From: Bacteriovoracaceae bacterium
GTDB taxonomy: Bacteria > Bdellovibrionota > Bacteriovoracia > Bacteriovoracales > Bacteriovoracaceae
NCBI GenBank assembly: GCA_016786485.1
Contig: JAEUWD010000041.1
Location: 1-46,426 of the forward strand
Direction: 5' to 3'
Length of the DNA: 46,426 bases
A program made the translations under genes and the position numbers. Below, in pieces: positions 33,323 to 42,330 of this stretch (positions are counted from its first letter, which is position 1; each line of letters begins with the position of its first letter). The notes beneath the pieces were generated by a model, which saw only the letters and a program-made list of their open reading frames with translations, was not told the DNA's origin and did not search any database.

Positions 33323-34530
33323 AGTTTTTTCTTAATCAATTTTAGTGCCATCACAAAGGCCAGCAAACTGATGAAGACAGAAATATAACCACAGTAACGA
33401 TAATTCAATAATTTCCCATCGGCGTTTTCAGAAAGAATGGTACCGGCCAAAAAGGTAGCAAGGCCAACTGAAAATTGTTGGAAAGAGGAAGAGATAGTCA
33501 TAAAGCTACCACGAATATTATTGGGAATCATTGATAGAACAAGTGTGATGCCTGGAACATTACGACCTGAAACAATCGACATAAAACAACACGTGACGAG
33601 CACTACCACCCAGAACGGAAGATTAGTAAGATGCGTGATAAGAATAATAGGAATTAATGAAAGGAGCAGGACCCGTTTAAAAACTCGGATTGGCGTATAT
33701 TTATCCGCCATTTTTCCCAACCAACGAGAAGTGAAGAAAGTCAGTGAACCTGAAAAAAGATAAATAATGGGTAATTGATTTTCTGTCACACCTAAATTTT
33801 TAACAGTGTATGGACTGATAAATGGAATAACGAAAAAAATCGAGAACATGAGAAGTTGGATAAACAACATTGCGTTTAAGTAATATGAATTGAGCAGAAT
33901 TTTTTTGTAGATTCCAAACCCGCCATTACCAGCTTCGACTTGATTGTTCACTTTTGGTAAAACAAACCCACAAATGATCAGAAATAAAGTACTAAGTGCT
34001 CCTAGAAATAAGAAAGGAGTTTGCCAGTTATATTGATTTGCTAAGTGAAGTCCGACAGGCACACCTAAAACCGATGCAATTGGGAAGGCTGAAAGAATAA
34101 TTCCCATCGCTGTTCCACGGCGATAAGCCGGCACATAATCTCCCACCATCGCGAGTACGGTTGCTCCCATGATTCCACCAAAGCCACCCGCTACGATCCG
34201 TGCGAAAAGTAGTGTTTCATAACTAGTTGCAAAACCGCAGAAAAAAGTTCCAACGACAAAACCTGTATATAAAACGAGAAGAATATATTTGCGTTCAAAG
34301 CGATCCATAAAAGCAGAGCCCAGAAAACTGAAAATACCTGCACTGAACGTGTAGGCTGAAACCAGAACACCAAACTGTGCTGGAGAAATCGTCAGTAGTC
34401 GCATCAATTTTGGACCTAGTGGCATCATGATGACAAAATCCACAACGTGCACAACTTGTGCGAGAAGTAGCATAAGAATAGCGAGTTTTTCTTGTTTTAC
34501 GGTGTGGCCAGTTTCTGAGATTGTGTTCAC
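33319..34530 (-). CDS. MFS transporter, DHA1-like
   Basis: A 403-residue membrane protein with about 12 hydrophobic helices. The N-terminal half has the DHA1-type pattern (VVDFVIMMPLGPKL, FLGSAFMDRFERKYIL, with the D-R-x-x-R/K loop motif) and the LFARIVAGGFGGIMGA segment. DHA1 members are usually proton-driven exporters. It lies between astD (4 bp overlap) and the ABC ATPase (4 bp overlap), so it is likely part of arginine/ornithine metabolism or product transport. The substrate is unknown. Confidence 0.9.
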   Translation of the reverse strand: MNTISETGHTVKQEKLAILMLLLAQVVHVVDFVIMMPLGPKLMRLLTISPAQFGVLVSAYTFSAGIFSFLGSAFMDRFERKYILLVLYTGFVVGTFFCGFATSYETLLFARIVAGGFGGIMGATVLAMVGDYVPAYRRGTAMGIILSAFPIASVLGVPVGLHLANQYNWQTPFLFLGALSTLFLIICGFVLPKVNNQVEAGNGGFGIYKKILLNSYYLNAMLFIQLLMFSIFFVIPFISPYTVKNLGVTENQLPIIYLFSGSLTFFTSRWLGKMADKYTPIRVFKRVLLLSLIPIILITHLTNLPFWVVVLVTCCFMSIVSGRNVPGITLVLSMIPNNIRGSFMTISSSFQQFSVGLATFLAGTILSENADGKLLNYRYCGYISVFISLLAFVMALKLIKKKL

Positions 34531-36026
34531 GTTTTTAGTCCAATAATGCTGTCTATTTTTGATCCGTGGTCGAGGGTCTCAAGCGAAGAAATCATGCTCA
34601 CACATGAATCAATCATCGAAACCGCAGCGGGATGATGATTGCCTGAACTCTTAACACCACCGAAAGGTAGACGGGCACTGGCACCAACGGTTGAACGGTT
34701 TAAATTAATGAGTCCTGAATCGATATCTAAGATACATTTTTCGTAAAAGTTTTTATCGTGTGTGAAAACAGAAGCCGCCAATCCATATTCAGTCATATTG
34801 GCAATCTGAATCGCTTCTTCTTGTTCTTTATAAGGGATGAAAGTACAATTTGGTCCAAAGATTTCAGTTTGGAGATATTCAGAATTCATCTTGGCTTCTT
34901 TCATATAATAAATCGATGGAGTTACGTAATGTCCGTCGTATTTACCTTTATAGTTTTCGGCTTTGATTAAAATTTCCGCACCTTCTTCCTCGCCCAAGCG
35001 ACAAATATCGAGGTACTTATCGACGGCCATTTGATCAATCAGCGGCCCCATAAATGGTGGAATGGTATATTTCGTCGGATGGTCGATAAGAATTTTTTTA
35101 CTTATTTCTACAAAGCGATCCATTAATTCGTCTTGGATACTATGATGAACCGCAATCAGTGAAGTGCTCGTGCATCGCTGACCGGTGCTTAAAAAGCATG
35201 AACGAATAAGTTCAGTGAGCGAATGTTCAATGTGTGCATCTTTATGAATAATGGTGGTATTTTTCCCACCCAGTTCAAGTGCGACCAGTTTTCCAATCTG
35301 TGAATGAGTTTTTTCTAAAATTTTTAATCCTACATTTTTTGAACCAGTAAAGAAGACACCTTTAATATCAGGATGAGCTGCTAGTGTAGAAGATGTTTTT
35401 CCAGTACCATTGATCAGGTTGATAACCCCAACTGGAAAGTTAGCTTCAGCTAAACACTCAAACATTAATTGTGATGAATAAATGGTCTTTTCTGATGGTT
35501 TAAAAATAACACTGTTTCCAGTTAATAAAAGAGCAATGATTTGGGTATTGGCCAGATGGCATGGAAAATTAAAGGGGCCGATAACCAGTGAAGGACCAAG
35601 TGGTTTATAAATGGTGTGCCCACTAATTTGTGGCATAACATTGGCGATCGTTTGATTTTGAACGCGCTTTAAAGAATCAGCGATAGTTACTTCGACTTTA
35701 TTTCCTAGGGCCGCCGCTTCCGTTTTTGATTCCCATAATGGTTTTCCTGTATCAAGCGCAATTGCCATCGCAATTTCTTCAGAACGTTTACCGATAATCT
35801 CTTGAAATTTTTTAAGATAAGTAATTCTTTCTTCGAGTTTAGTTTTTTTCCAAACTTGGAAACCTTGTTGAGCGGACTCGACCACTTTTTCGATGTGAGC
35901 ATAGGTGACATGAGATTCCCATAACTTTTCTGAAATTTCGCCTGGTGAGAATTTCTCAATGAATTCATCGCCTTTTTTAACTGAGTGAAATTTCCCCGAA
36001 AAGAAATCGCCTTTAGTTTGAAACAT
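34527..36026 (-). CDS. astD: Succinylglutamate-semialdehyde dehydrogenase
   Basis: A 499-residue aldehyde dehydrogenase that oxidises N-succinylglutamate 5-semialdehyde to succinylglutamate. Catalytic Glu lies in LVALELGGKN and catalytic Cys in STGQRCTST. AstD-like segments are GPFNFPCHLANTQII, FKPSEKT and the end pattern PFGGVKSSGNHHPAA. AAGGA precedes the ATG by 6 nt. Its position after astA supports the assignment over other aldehyde dehydrogenases. Confidence 0.88.
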   Translation of the reverse strand: MFQTKGDFFSGKFHSVKKGDEFIEKFSPGEISEKLWESHVTYAHIEKVVESAQQGFQVWKKTKLEERITYLKKFQEIIGKRSEEIAMAIALDTGKPLWESKTEAAALGNKVEVTIADSLKRVQNQTIANVMPQISGHTIYKPLGPSLVIGPFNFPCHLANTQIIALLLTGNSVIFKPSEKTIYSSQLMFECLAEANFPVGVINLINGTGKTSSTLAAHPDIKGVFFTGSKNVGLKILEKTHSQIGKLVALELGGKNTTIIHKDAHIEHSLTELIRSCFLSTGQRCTSTSLIAVHHSIQDELMDRFVEISKKILIDHPTKYTIPPFMGPLIDQMAVDKYLDICRLGEEEGAEILIKAENYKGKYDGHYVTPSIYYMKEAKMNSEYLQTEIFGPNCTFIPYKEQEEAIQIANMTEYGLAASVFTHDKNFYEKCILDIDSGLINLNRSTVGASARLPFGGVKSSGNHHPAAVSMIDSCVSMISSLETLDHGSKIDSIIGLKT

Positions 36027-36044
36027 AACTGGTCCTTAGAGTAT

Positions 36045-37067
36045 TTATTTTAATTTTACGTAGCGAATTTTATCACCAATTTTAAGTTTTAAAGCGCTGG
36101 CCGTTACATCAGGAATGGTGACGCCATTTTTCCCTAATTTTAAACCTGAAACACATGCTCGAAATTTTTCATCAGTTCGACTGATAATAAAAGGAGCATC
36201 ACTAATATCATTAGCATTCAATACTTCACAAACTTCACCCATTTTACTTTCGATGATGGTACGAATGTTGTTCACTTTCGTTTTGATAACAGGACCTGGT
36301 TCAAAAACTCCAACCCAACCTGAGAAAGTAAAACCTTCACTTTCTAAAATTTTCAAAGCGGGTATGGTTTGCTCATGAACTTCAGCCACCACTTCTTGAG
36401 CTGCTTGTGGCAGAAGGTTTACAACGATTGGATATTTAGGAAGTAATTCCTCAATAAACTTTTTACTCTTCATCGTTAAATAATCAGCCGTTGGAAAATC
36501 AATTTTAAAAAAGTGCGCACCGACAGCGTCCCAGAAGGGCGAGTGACCTGAATCACTGACACGCCCGCGCATTTCAGCAATGAGATCTTCTTCAAAATAT
36601 TTGCGATTATCGGCAATAAATAAAAATCTTGAAAGTGAGAGGAGGCGACCGTTTTTTGCATTTCTAAAATTTGGGTCTAGGTAAAGCGAACAAATTTCTG
36701 CTGGCCCTGAGTGAACCGCTTCTAAGTGTAAACTTCGAATGTGATTATTCACTCCCAGCATTTCTGATTTATGCTCGTTAGTCTCAAGACGGTAGAAGTA
36801 ATATGGTTGAAAACCGCCAATCTTTGAAACGATGCCACTGATACCAACAATTTTACCCGTGAAAAGTTCTTCCATTACGAAAAGATAAGACTGACCTGAT
36901 GGTCCTTCTGGCCAAGCTTCATTATCAAAACTTTTTTCTGAGTGCATGATTCGACGTCGCAAGATTTCGCGATCTTTTGGCAAAGTCGTAAGCCCGTGAC
37001 CGGCGCCTTTTAAAAGCTCCATCAAGGCTTCAAGATCATCTTGTCGAATAGGTCGAATAACAAACAT
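36045..37067 (-). CDS. astA: Arginine/ornithine N-succinyltransferase
   Basis: A 340-residue enzyme that succinylates arginine (or ornithine) with succinyl-CoA, the first step of the AST pathway. The start at 37067 is chosen because MFVIRPIRQDD matches the family start. It shares one base with the preceding aminotransferase stop (TAATG). Family stretches include GLTTLPKDREIL, EICSLYLDPNFRNAKNGRLL, SLSRFLFIA, AEMRG and SPFWDAVG, then ALKILESEGFTF. The length equals known AstA. No astB is present next to it, so ornithine may be the real substrate. Confidence 0.92.
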   Translation of the reverse strand: MFVIRPIRQDDLEALMELLKGAGHGLTTLPKDREILRRRIMHSEKSFDNEAWPEGPSGQSYLFVMEELFTGKIVGISGIVSKIGGFQPYYFYRLETNEHKSEMLGVNNHIRSLHLEAVHSGPAEICSLYLDPNFRNAKNGRLLSLSRFLFIADNRKYFEEDLIAEMRGRVSDSGHSPFWDAVGAHFFKIDFPTADYLTMKSKKFIEELLPKYPIVVNLLPQAAQEVVAEVHEQTIPALKILESEGFTFSGWVGVFEPGPVIKTKVNNIRTIIESKMGEVCEVLNANDISDAPFIISRTDEKFRACVSGLKLGKNGVTIPDVTASALKLKIGDKIRYVKLK

Positions 37068-38449
37068 TAATTCATCTCGTTTAGCGTTTTCTCTAGGATG
37101 ACACAAACATCATCGATATGTTTTTCTTTAATCGCACCAATAGGCATTAAGAAACGAACACGAGTAGGGGCGGAACCAGCAATAAAGCTCATAACACCGT
37201 TATCAAAAAGTTTCATGGTGAAAGCTTTTGATTTGTCTGCATCACCGTTAAATAAAGTCATCCCTACCATCGCACCAATGCCGTAAGGACCTTTGATTTT
37301 GTCTGGATATTTTTTGGTTAACTGTTCAAGTTTCGCTTTGAAATATTGGTGGAAATGATTAATTTTTCCATTTTTACCCAAATATTCTTTTTCTAAAACT
37401 TCGTTAATGATGTAGTAACCAGCTGAAATAGCTGCCGTACTTGAAGTGAAAGTTTGACTGATCAGACCAGGGCGGGGTTTATGATCTTCACCAAAAAGGG
37501 TGGCACAAACTTGGCTGTTTTTACCAATGGTTACGATATCAACTTCTTTATCTAATTTGAAATATTGGAAAGCATAAAGTTCTTCTGTGCGCATGAAAGT
37601 TTGAACTTCATCGACCATAACAGTAATATTATTTTCCTTACAAACATCGATGATAGCTTTGAAGAATTCCGTGTGACCAGGAAATGACCCCGCTTCACCT
37701 TGAATTAATTCCATACACATCGCTGCGTATTCTTTTGGGCGATGTTTAATATGACTCTTTAAAACGGCAACGGTATTTTTAATACTGCCCGCATGATCTT
37801 CTGGGTTGTAGAATGGAATATAATCCACAGCAAGTGTTTGCGGTAGACCTTCACGGTAAGCTGCTTTATCAGTAATTTGCGCTAGTGCTAAAGTTCTTCC
37901 CATAAAACATCTTTCAAAAGCTAAAACACGGTGAGCTGGATAGCGTTTTTGAAATGCCATTTTCAAAGCATTTTCACACGCCATCGCACCACTTGAAGCA
38001 AGTAAACAGTGTTTTAATTTCGCCCCATTTTTTACAGCTTGTGAAACAATCAAATCAACGAGCTTGGCTGAATCAACATTTTGTTGAAGATGTCCGTGCA
38101 TCGTCGTGTTCGCTAGTGCTGAATCAACGAGTGCGCTCATAAGACCAGTGTGATTGTGACCGAAATAATGAACGCCAATTCCTGTGATGAAATCATATTT
38201 TACACTTCCGTCAGCCAGTTCAACCAATGGACCATTTCCAATTCCGCTACCAAGATAATTATAAAATAAAGCTCCACCACGATTTTCACCGAAAGATTTT
38301 AGCAATTGCTGATACTCATCTTTAAGTTCTGGGTTGGCTGGTTTTACTTCAGTTAATTTACTTGAATGATCGAGCATCGCTTCTTTTAATAATTGCTTAG
38401 CTTTTTCAATTCTTGGATCACGATAGAGTTCGGTCGACTTGGTCGCCAT
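37067..38449 (-). CDS. Class III aminotransferase, probable succinylornithine transaminase role
   Basis: A 460-residue PLP enzyme. The fold-type I large domain has SSGAMACENALKMAF, CMELIQGEAGSFPG, MVDEVQTFMRTE and the PLP Lys in VTIGKNSQV. It is longer than, and divergent from, AstC/ArgD (about 400 residues). The loop around the Lys is more like lysine 6-aminotransferases than AstC. Its place as first gene before astA and astD suggests it converts succinylornithine to the semialdehyde, but this is inference from context. The ribosome site GGAGG precedes the ATG. Confidence 0.85.
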   Translation of the reverse strand: MATKSTELYRDPRIEKAKQLLKEAMLDHSSKLTEVKPANPELKDEYQQLLKSFGENRGGALFYNYLGSGIGNGPLVELADGSVKYDFITGIGVHYFGHNHTGLMSALVDSALANTTMHGHLQQNVDSAKLVDLIVSQAVKNGAKLKHCLLASSGAMACENALKMAFQKRYPAHRVLAFERCFMGRTLALAQITDKAAYREGLPQTLAVDYIPFYNPEDHAGSIKNTVAVLKSHIKHRPKEYAAMCMELIQGEAGSFPGHTEFFKAIIDVCKENNITVMVDEVQTFMRTEELYAFQYFKLDKEVDIVTIGKNSQVCATLFGEDHKPRPGLISQTFTSSTAAISAGYYIINEVLEKEYLGKNGKINHFHQYFKAKLEQLTKKYPDKIKGPYGIGAMVGMTLFNGDADKSKAFTMKLFDNGVMSFIAGSAPTRVRFLMPIGAIKEKHIDDVCVILEKTLNEMN

Positions 38450-38481
38450 AAGGGCCTCCTAACTAATTACTAAGTGCATAC

Positions 38482-38510
38482 ATTATAGGATTTTCCCTAT
38501 GAAATGTCTT
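38482..38510 (-). promoter_or_regulatory. Predicted promoter of the ast-type operon with inverted repeat over the -10
   Basis: In minus-strand sense, -35 AAGACA (38505-38510), 17-bp spacer and consensus -10 TATAAT (38482-38487). An inverted repeat ATAGG-N6-CCTAT (38485-38500) overlaps the -10 and spacer and may be an operator for a regulator. Confidence 0.55.
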
Positions 38511-38514
38511 TTTT

Positions 38515-38544
38515 TTGGTCAATTAATCTGGCTTGGGTTATATT
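38515..38544 (+). promoter_or_regulatory. Possible promoter of the fused E1 gene
   Basis: TTGGTC (38515-38520), an 18-bp spacer and TATATT (38539-38544) precede the E1 start by ~37 bp. It is divergent from the ast operon promoter. The match is moderate. Confidence 0.4.
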
Positions 38545-38580
38545 ATCATTTCGAAAATTACTAAGAAGGACTAAAGCGGC

Positions 38581-40620
38581 ATGAAAATCGAAAACTTTTT
38601 TGATCTTAAAAAAACCGATAAAAAAACCATTAAGCATTGGTATGAAATCCTCGTTTTAGGCCGGATGCTAGATGATCGTGCTCCAAATTATTTAAAACAG
38701 GCACTTGGCTGGTCATACCACGCTCCTTGCGCAGGGCATGATGCGATTCAATTAGCGATTGGTCAGGTCTTTGATCGCAAAACTGATCACCTTTTTCCAT
38801 ACTACCGTGACATGATGACCTGTCTTTCAGCTGGCTTAACGGCTGAGGAAATTATTTTAAACGGCCTTTCAAAAGCGACTGATCCGGCCAGCGGTGGACG
38901 ACACATGTCGAATCACTTTGCGAAATCTGAGTGGAATATCCATAACGTTTCTTCATGTACCGGTAACCATACTCAGCATGCCGCTGGTTTGGCCCGTGCC
39001 TTAAAAACATATAAGCAAAAAGGCGTTGTTATTAGTTCACAAGGTGAGTCTTCAGTTTCTGAAGGTTACTGCTATGAATCGATTAACGGTGCTTCTCGTG
39101 AAAAGTTACCAGTCATTTTTGTTTTCCAAGATAACGGTTATGGTATTTCTGTTCCAAAATGGGAGCAGACTGCCAATGAAAGAATTTCAGATAACTTCCG
39201 CGGATTTAAAAATCTCAGAATTATTCAGTGTAATGGAAAAGACGTTTTTGAATCAATGAATGCGATGTTCGAAGCAAAGAAACACGTCCTTGAAGTCGGT
39301 GAGCCCGTTATCGTTGATGCTGAGTGTGTGCGTATGGGAAGTCACTCGAACTCAGATAAACATGAACTTTACCGTGATGAAAAAGAAATCGCAGCAGCAC
39401 AGGCACAAGATCCTATTCCTAAATTTAAAGAATTATTGTTAAAAAATAAAATTCTGACTGAAAAAGAAATGGTCGAGATTGAAGAGAAATCAAAAGCCGT
39501 TTTGATGGATGCACATAAAAAAGGTGTCTCTGCGCCAAATCCAACTCCTGAAAGTATTTTTGATTATGTACTTCCAGAAGCTCATGAATGTAAAAAATTT
39601 CCAGATGGGACACATCAAGCTTCAGGGGAAGAAATCAAATTCATCGATGCTTTAAATCAAACTTTAAAAGAAGAATTCCGTCATAATCCTGATACTTATT
39701 TTTGGGGTCAAGACGTCGCCAATAAAGAAAAAGGTGGAATCTTTAACGTTTCCAAAGGGATGCAGCAAGAATTTGGTCGTGCACGTGTTTTCAATGCGCC
39801 GATTGCAGAAGACTTTATCGTTGGTACGGCCAACGGATTCAGTCGCTACAATGATAAAATTCGCGTGGTGGTTGAAGGTGCAGAATTTGCTGACTACTTC
39901 TGGCCAGCAATGGAACAGTTGATTGAATGTTCTCATGAGTATTGGCGAACAAATGGAAAATTTTCTCCAAATATTTTAATTCGAATTGCTTCAGGTGGTT
40001 ATATCGGCGGTGGTTTGTATCACTCGCAAAATATTGAAGGCTCGCTCACTCCGATTCCTGGCATCCGTGTTGTGGCCCCAGCTTTTGCGGACGATGCGGC
40101 TGGTTTAATCAGAACTGCTATGCGCAGTCGCGGAGTCACGGTTTACTTAGAGCCAAAGGCCCTCTATAACGCAAAACAAGCTATGACTGTGGTCCCGGAA
40201 GATTTCGAAGTTCCTTTTGGAAAAGCACGTATTCGTCGCGAAGGTAAAGATTTAAGTATGATCACTTTTGGAAATACCGTGCACTTCTGCTTAGAAGCGG
40301 CGGAGCAATTACAGGCTGAAGGATATAGCGTTGAAGTTCTGGATTTACGTTCACTTAGTCCATTAGATGAAGACGCAATTCTTGAAACAGTAAAGAAAAC
40401 AAATCGTGCTTTGGTCGTTCATGAAGATAAAATTTTTGGTGGATTCGGTGGGGAAATTTCAGCGCTGATTATGACTAAAGGTTTTGAACATTTAGATGCA
40501 CCAGTGGTTCGCGTTGGTTCAACCTTTACGCCAGTAGGGTTTAATCGAATTCTTGAAAAAGCGGTTTTACCGGATGCGAAGAAAATCTTTACTGCTGCTT
40601 TGGACTTGCTTCGTTATTAA
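38581..40620 (+). CDS. Fused alpha-beta 2-oxoacid dehydrogenase E1 component
   Basis: A 679-residue thiamine-diphosphate enzyme in which E1-alpha (about 1-330) and E1-beta (about 345-679) are one polypeptide. The alpha part has YHAPCAGHDAIQLAIG, GGRHMSNHF and the ThDP motif from GES (155) to DNGYGIS (184-190), where the usual GDG is GES. The beta part has VFNAPIAEDFIVGTANG, VEGAEFADYFWPA and the C-terminal transketolase domain (VEVLDLRSLSPLDEDAI, VVHEDKIFGGFGGEI). It is most likely a branched-chain 2-oxoacid dehydrogenase E1, but pyruvate cannot be excluded. No E2 or E3 gene is adjacent. Confidence 0.9.
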   Translation: MKIENFFDLKKTDKKTIKHWYEILVLGRMLDDRAPNYLKQALGWSYHAPCAGHDAIQLAIGQVFDRKTDHLFPYYRDMMTCLSAGLTAEEIILNGLSKATDPASGGRHMSNHFAKSEWNIHNVSSCTGNHTQHAAGLARALKTYKQKGVVISSQGESSVSEGYCYESINGASREKLPVIFVFQDNGYGISVPKWEQTANERISDNFRGFKNLRIIQCNGKDVFESMNAMFEAKKHVLEVGEPVIVDAECVRMGSHSNSDKHELYRDEKEIAAAQAQDPIPKFKELLLKNKILTEKEMVEIEEKSKAVLMDAHKKGVSAPNPTPESIFDYVLPEAHECKKFPDGTHQASGEEIKFIDALNQTLKEEFRHNPDTYFWGQDVANKEKGGIFNVSKGMQQEFGRARVFNAPIAEDFIVGTANGFSRYNDKIRVVVEGAEFADYFWPAMEQLIECSHEYWRTNGKFSPNILIRIASGGYIGGGLYHSQNIEGSLTPIPGIRVVAPAFADDAAGLIRTAMRSRGVTVYLEPKALYNAKQAMTVVPEDFEVPFGKARIRREGKDLSMITFGNTVHFCLEAAEQLQAEGYSVEVLDLRSLSPLDEDAILETVKKTNRALVVHEDKIFGGFGGEISALIMTKGFEHLDAPVVRVGSTFTPVGFNRILEKAVLPDAKKIFTAALDLLRY

Positions 40621-41014
40621 GCGGTTCGAATTTAAAATCAGGAAAATTCTTTTTTAGCTTGGCGATATGGTCGCTACCATTTTTGGTATCGTCCAGAATT
40701 AAAATCTTTTGACCTTTTTCTGAAAACCCTTGGGTTAATTTCATCATTTCTTTGATTTCGTTATAGTCAGTATTGTTATCTGAAATTTGTCCCACAAAAA
40801 ATGGATGACCAAATTGTGTAGAATAAAAGAAATTATTTTTTTGAATTTTTTGTTCACGATTCGCTAATTTGCTAACCAATAAACCATTTAAAATATAATT
40901 AAATTCTTGGAAATGTTTAGAAGTCTCAGAAAGTTCTGAAGATAAGAACCAAAAAACTCCTGCGACATCTGGAGTGATTCTTTCGGCAATAAGATGATTA
41001 ACGTTTGAACTCAT
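40589..41014 (-). CDS. Protein of unknown function downstream of nusB
   Basis: A 141-residue soluble protein with mixed secondary structure. A segment ILILDDTKNGSDHIAKLKKN and a polar C-terminus are visible, but I recognise no family. It starts 9 bp after the nusB stop and is probably cotranscribed with it. Its last 32 bp overlap the 3' end of the convergent E1 gene, so transcription from both sides meets without a terminator. Confidence 0.65.
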   Translation of the reverse strand: MSSNVNHLIAERITPDVAGVFWFLSSELSETSKHFQEFNYILNGLLVSKLANREQKIQKNNFFYSTQFGHPFFVGQISDNNTDYNEIKEMMKLTQGFSEKGQKILILDDTKNGSDHIAKLKKNFPDFKFEPLNNEASPKQQ

Positions 41015-41023
41015 AGTTCTAAT

Positions 41024-41464
41024 CTATAGGCTTTTTTGAAATTTGTCCAAAAGGGCATTGATCAGACCGGCAGATTCCTTAGTGGCAAACTTTTTAGCGA
41101 TTTCCACGTATTCATTAATAAGAACTTTTGCTGGAATATCAGTTGTGTACATGCCTTCAAAAAATGCTGCAAGTAGAATGGTTTTATCTATCGAATGTGG
41201 CTTCTTTTTGCTACTAGCTAAAAATGACGTAATTTTTTCGTCAATCTTAGCGTAATTCTCTAAAACACCTAGAATAATTTTTTTCGCATATACCAATGTT
41301 TCTTTTTTGACATCATTATCCAGTGATTCTTTAAAATTCTGAATATCGTAATCGAGTTCAGCCTTATTTTCGGCAGCACTGTATTTTTCTAAAGCTTCTT
41401 TGAAAACCGGTAATTGGAGGTGAAATAAAAACTGAATAGCGAATTCGCGGGCTTCTCTTCTCAT
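41024..41464 (-). CDS. nusB: Transcription antitermination factor NusB
   Basis: A 146-residue helical protein that acts with NusE/S10 on ribosomal RNA transcription. It has the N-terminal RREAREFAIQFLFHL (arginine-rich helix and Q-F-L pattern) and a C-terminal NEYVEIAKKFATKESAGLIN, which matches the family end motif. The start overlaps the nrdR stop (ATGA). The length is normal. Confidence 0.93.
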   Translation of the reverse strand: MRREAREFAIQFLFHLQLPVFKEALEKYSAAENKAELDYDIQNFKESLDNDVKKETLVYAKKIILGVLENYAKIDEKITSFLASSKKKPHSIDKTILLAAFFEGMYTTDIPAKVLINEYVEIAKKFATKESAGLINALLDKFQKSL

Positions 41465-41961
41465 AACTTGGCTGAATTTTCATCAGGACGATTGAGGAAA
41501 ACATTTTGAAAAGTACTCTTTTCTTCTTTAAGACCTTTCACGAATTCATCAACATCATGAAAGTTAATATAAACTGAAGCAAAACGTACGTACGCCACAG
41601 GATCAAGATGTTTAAGATACATCATAACGAGATGGCCGATATCACGTGTTCGTACTTCTTTATCTCCAATATCCATCACTGATTTTTCAATATTGGTGAT
41701 AATGCGATCAATTTGTGAACTTGAAACAGGACGTTTTTGGCAAGCACGTTGAATACCGAGAAGAATTTTTTCTTTTGAATATTCTTCGCGACGACCATCG
41801 TTTTTAATGACCATTGGCATATCAATTTCGATATTTTCATAAGTCGTAAAACGCTTTTCGCAGATTTCACATTTACGACGACGGCGAACGGTATACTCTT
41901 CTTGGAGATTGCGTGAATCTAAAACTTTAGTATCTGTTGCTTGGCAAAACGGACAATTCAT
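41461..41961 (-). CDS. nrdR: Transcriptional repressor NrdR
   Basis: A 166-residue repressor of ribonucleotide reductase genes. The zinc ribbon has Cys3, Cys6, Cys31 and Cys34 (CPFC ... CEIC) with the RRRRKCEICEKRFTTYE stretch. The following ATP-cone (VIKNDGRREEYSKEKI onward) senses ATP/dATP. It is coupled to nusB. No nrd gene is in the window. Confidence 0.97.
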   Translation of the reverse strand: MNCPFCQATDTKVLDSRNLQEEYTVRRRRKCEICEKRFTTYENIEIDMPMVIKNDGRREEYSKEKILLGIQRACQKRPVSSSQIDRIITNIEKSVMDIGDKEVRTRDIGHLVMMYLKHLDPVAYVRFASVYINFHDVDEFVKGLKEEKSTFQNVFLNRPDENSAKL

Positions 41962-42028
41962 TCCGCTAATGTACTTCTTTCATTAACTTTTGGCAAATAT
42001 CTGAAATTATTGCGAATGATGGATTGGG

Positions 42029-42319
42029 TTATTCGGCTTTTTCGTCCATGCCGTCGTCGTGAATAACAGCACTTTCATCCATTTCGGTTGGTTCATCCGA
42101 AACAGCGGCACACTCGCCTTCGCTACCAACTTGAACGTTAGCACACTGGGCTTCACAAGCGTTTCCGTAAGTTCTACCGTCTTCACCGCAAACCGGAACA
42201 TATTCCTTAGTACAGATACAATCTGCTTGTACTGGAGCTGGGTTTGTCGTCTGTGTGTTATCTGCTGTATTACAAGCAAAAGCTAAAAGAAGAAGACTTA
42301 AAACGGCCAAACGGTACAT
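42029..42319 (-). CDS. Kazal-type protease-inhibitor lipoprotein
   Basis: A 96-residue lipoprotein. A signal peptide with lipobox AFAC (Cys16) is followed by a linker and one Kazal domain with six Cys at 34, 36, 44, 55, 59 and 70, containing VPVCGEDGRTYGNACEAQC. The spacing fits Kazal inhibitors of serine proteases. The tail is very acidic (DEPTEMDESAVIHDDGMDEK). AAGGA precedes the ATG. It lies between glyA and nrdR. In a predator it could shield the envelope from prey or self proteases, which is inference. Confidence 0.9.
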   Translation of the reverse strand: MYRLAVLSLLLLAFACNTADNTQTTNPAPVQADCICTKEYVPVCGEDGRTYGNACEAQCANVQVGSEGECAAVSDEPTEMDESAVIHDDGMDEKAE

Positions 42320-42330
42320 AGGAAATCCTT

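Noticed and set aside
40622-40632. GGTTCGAA resembling a tRNA T-loop
   Set aside because: No acceptor, D or anticodon arms can be formed around it; it lies in the overlap of two coding regions.
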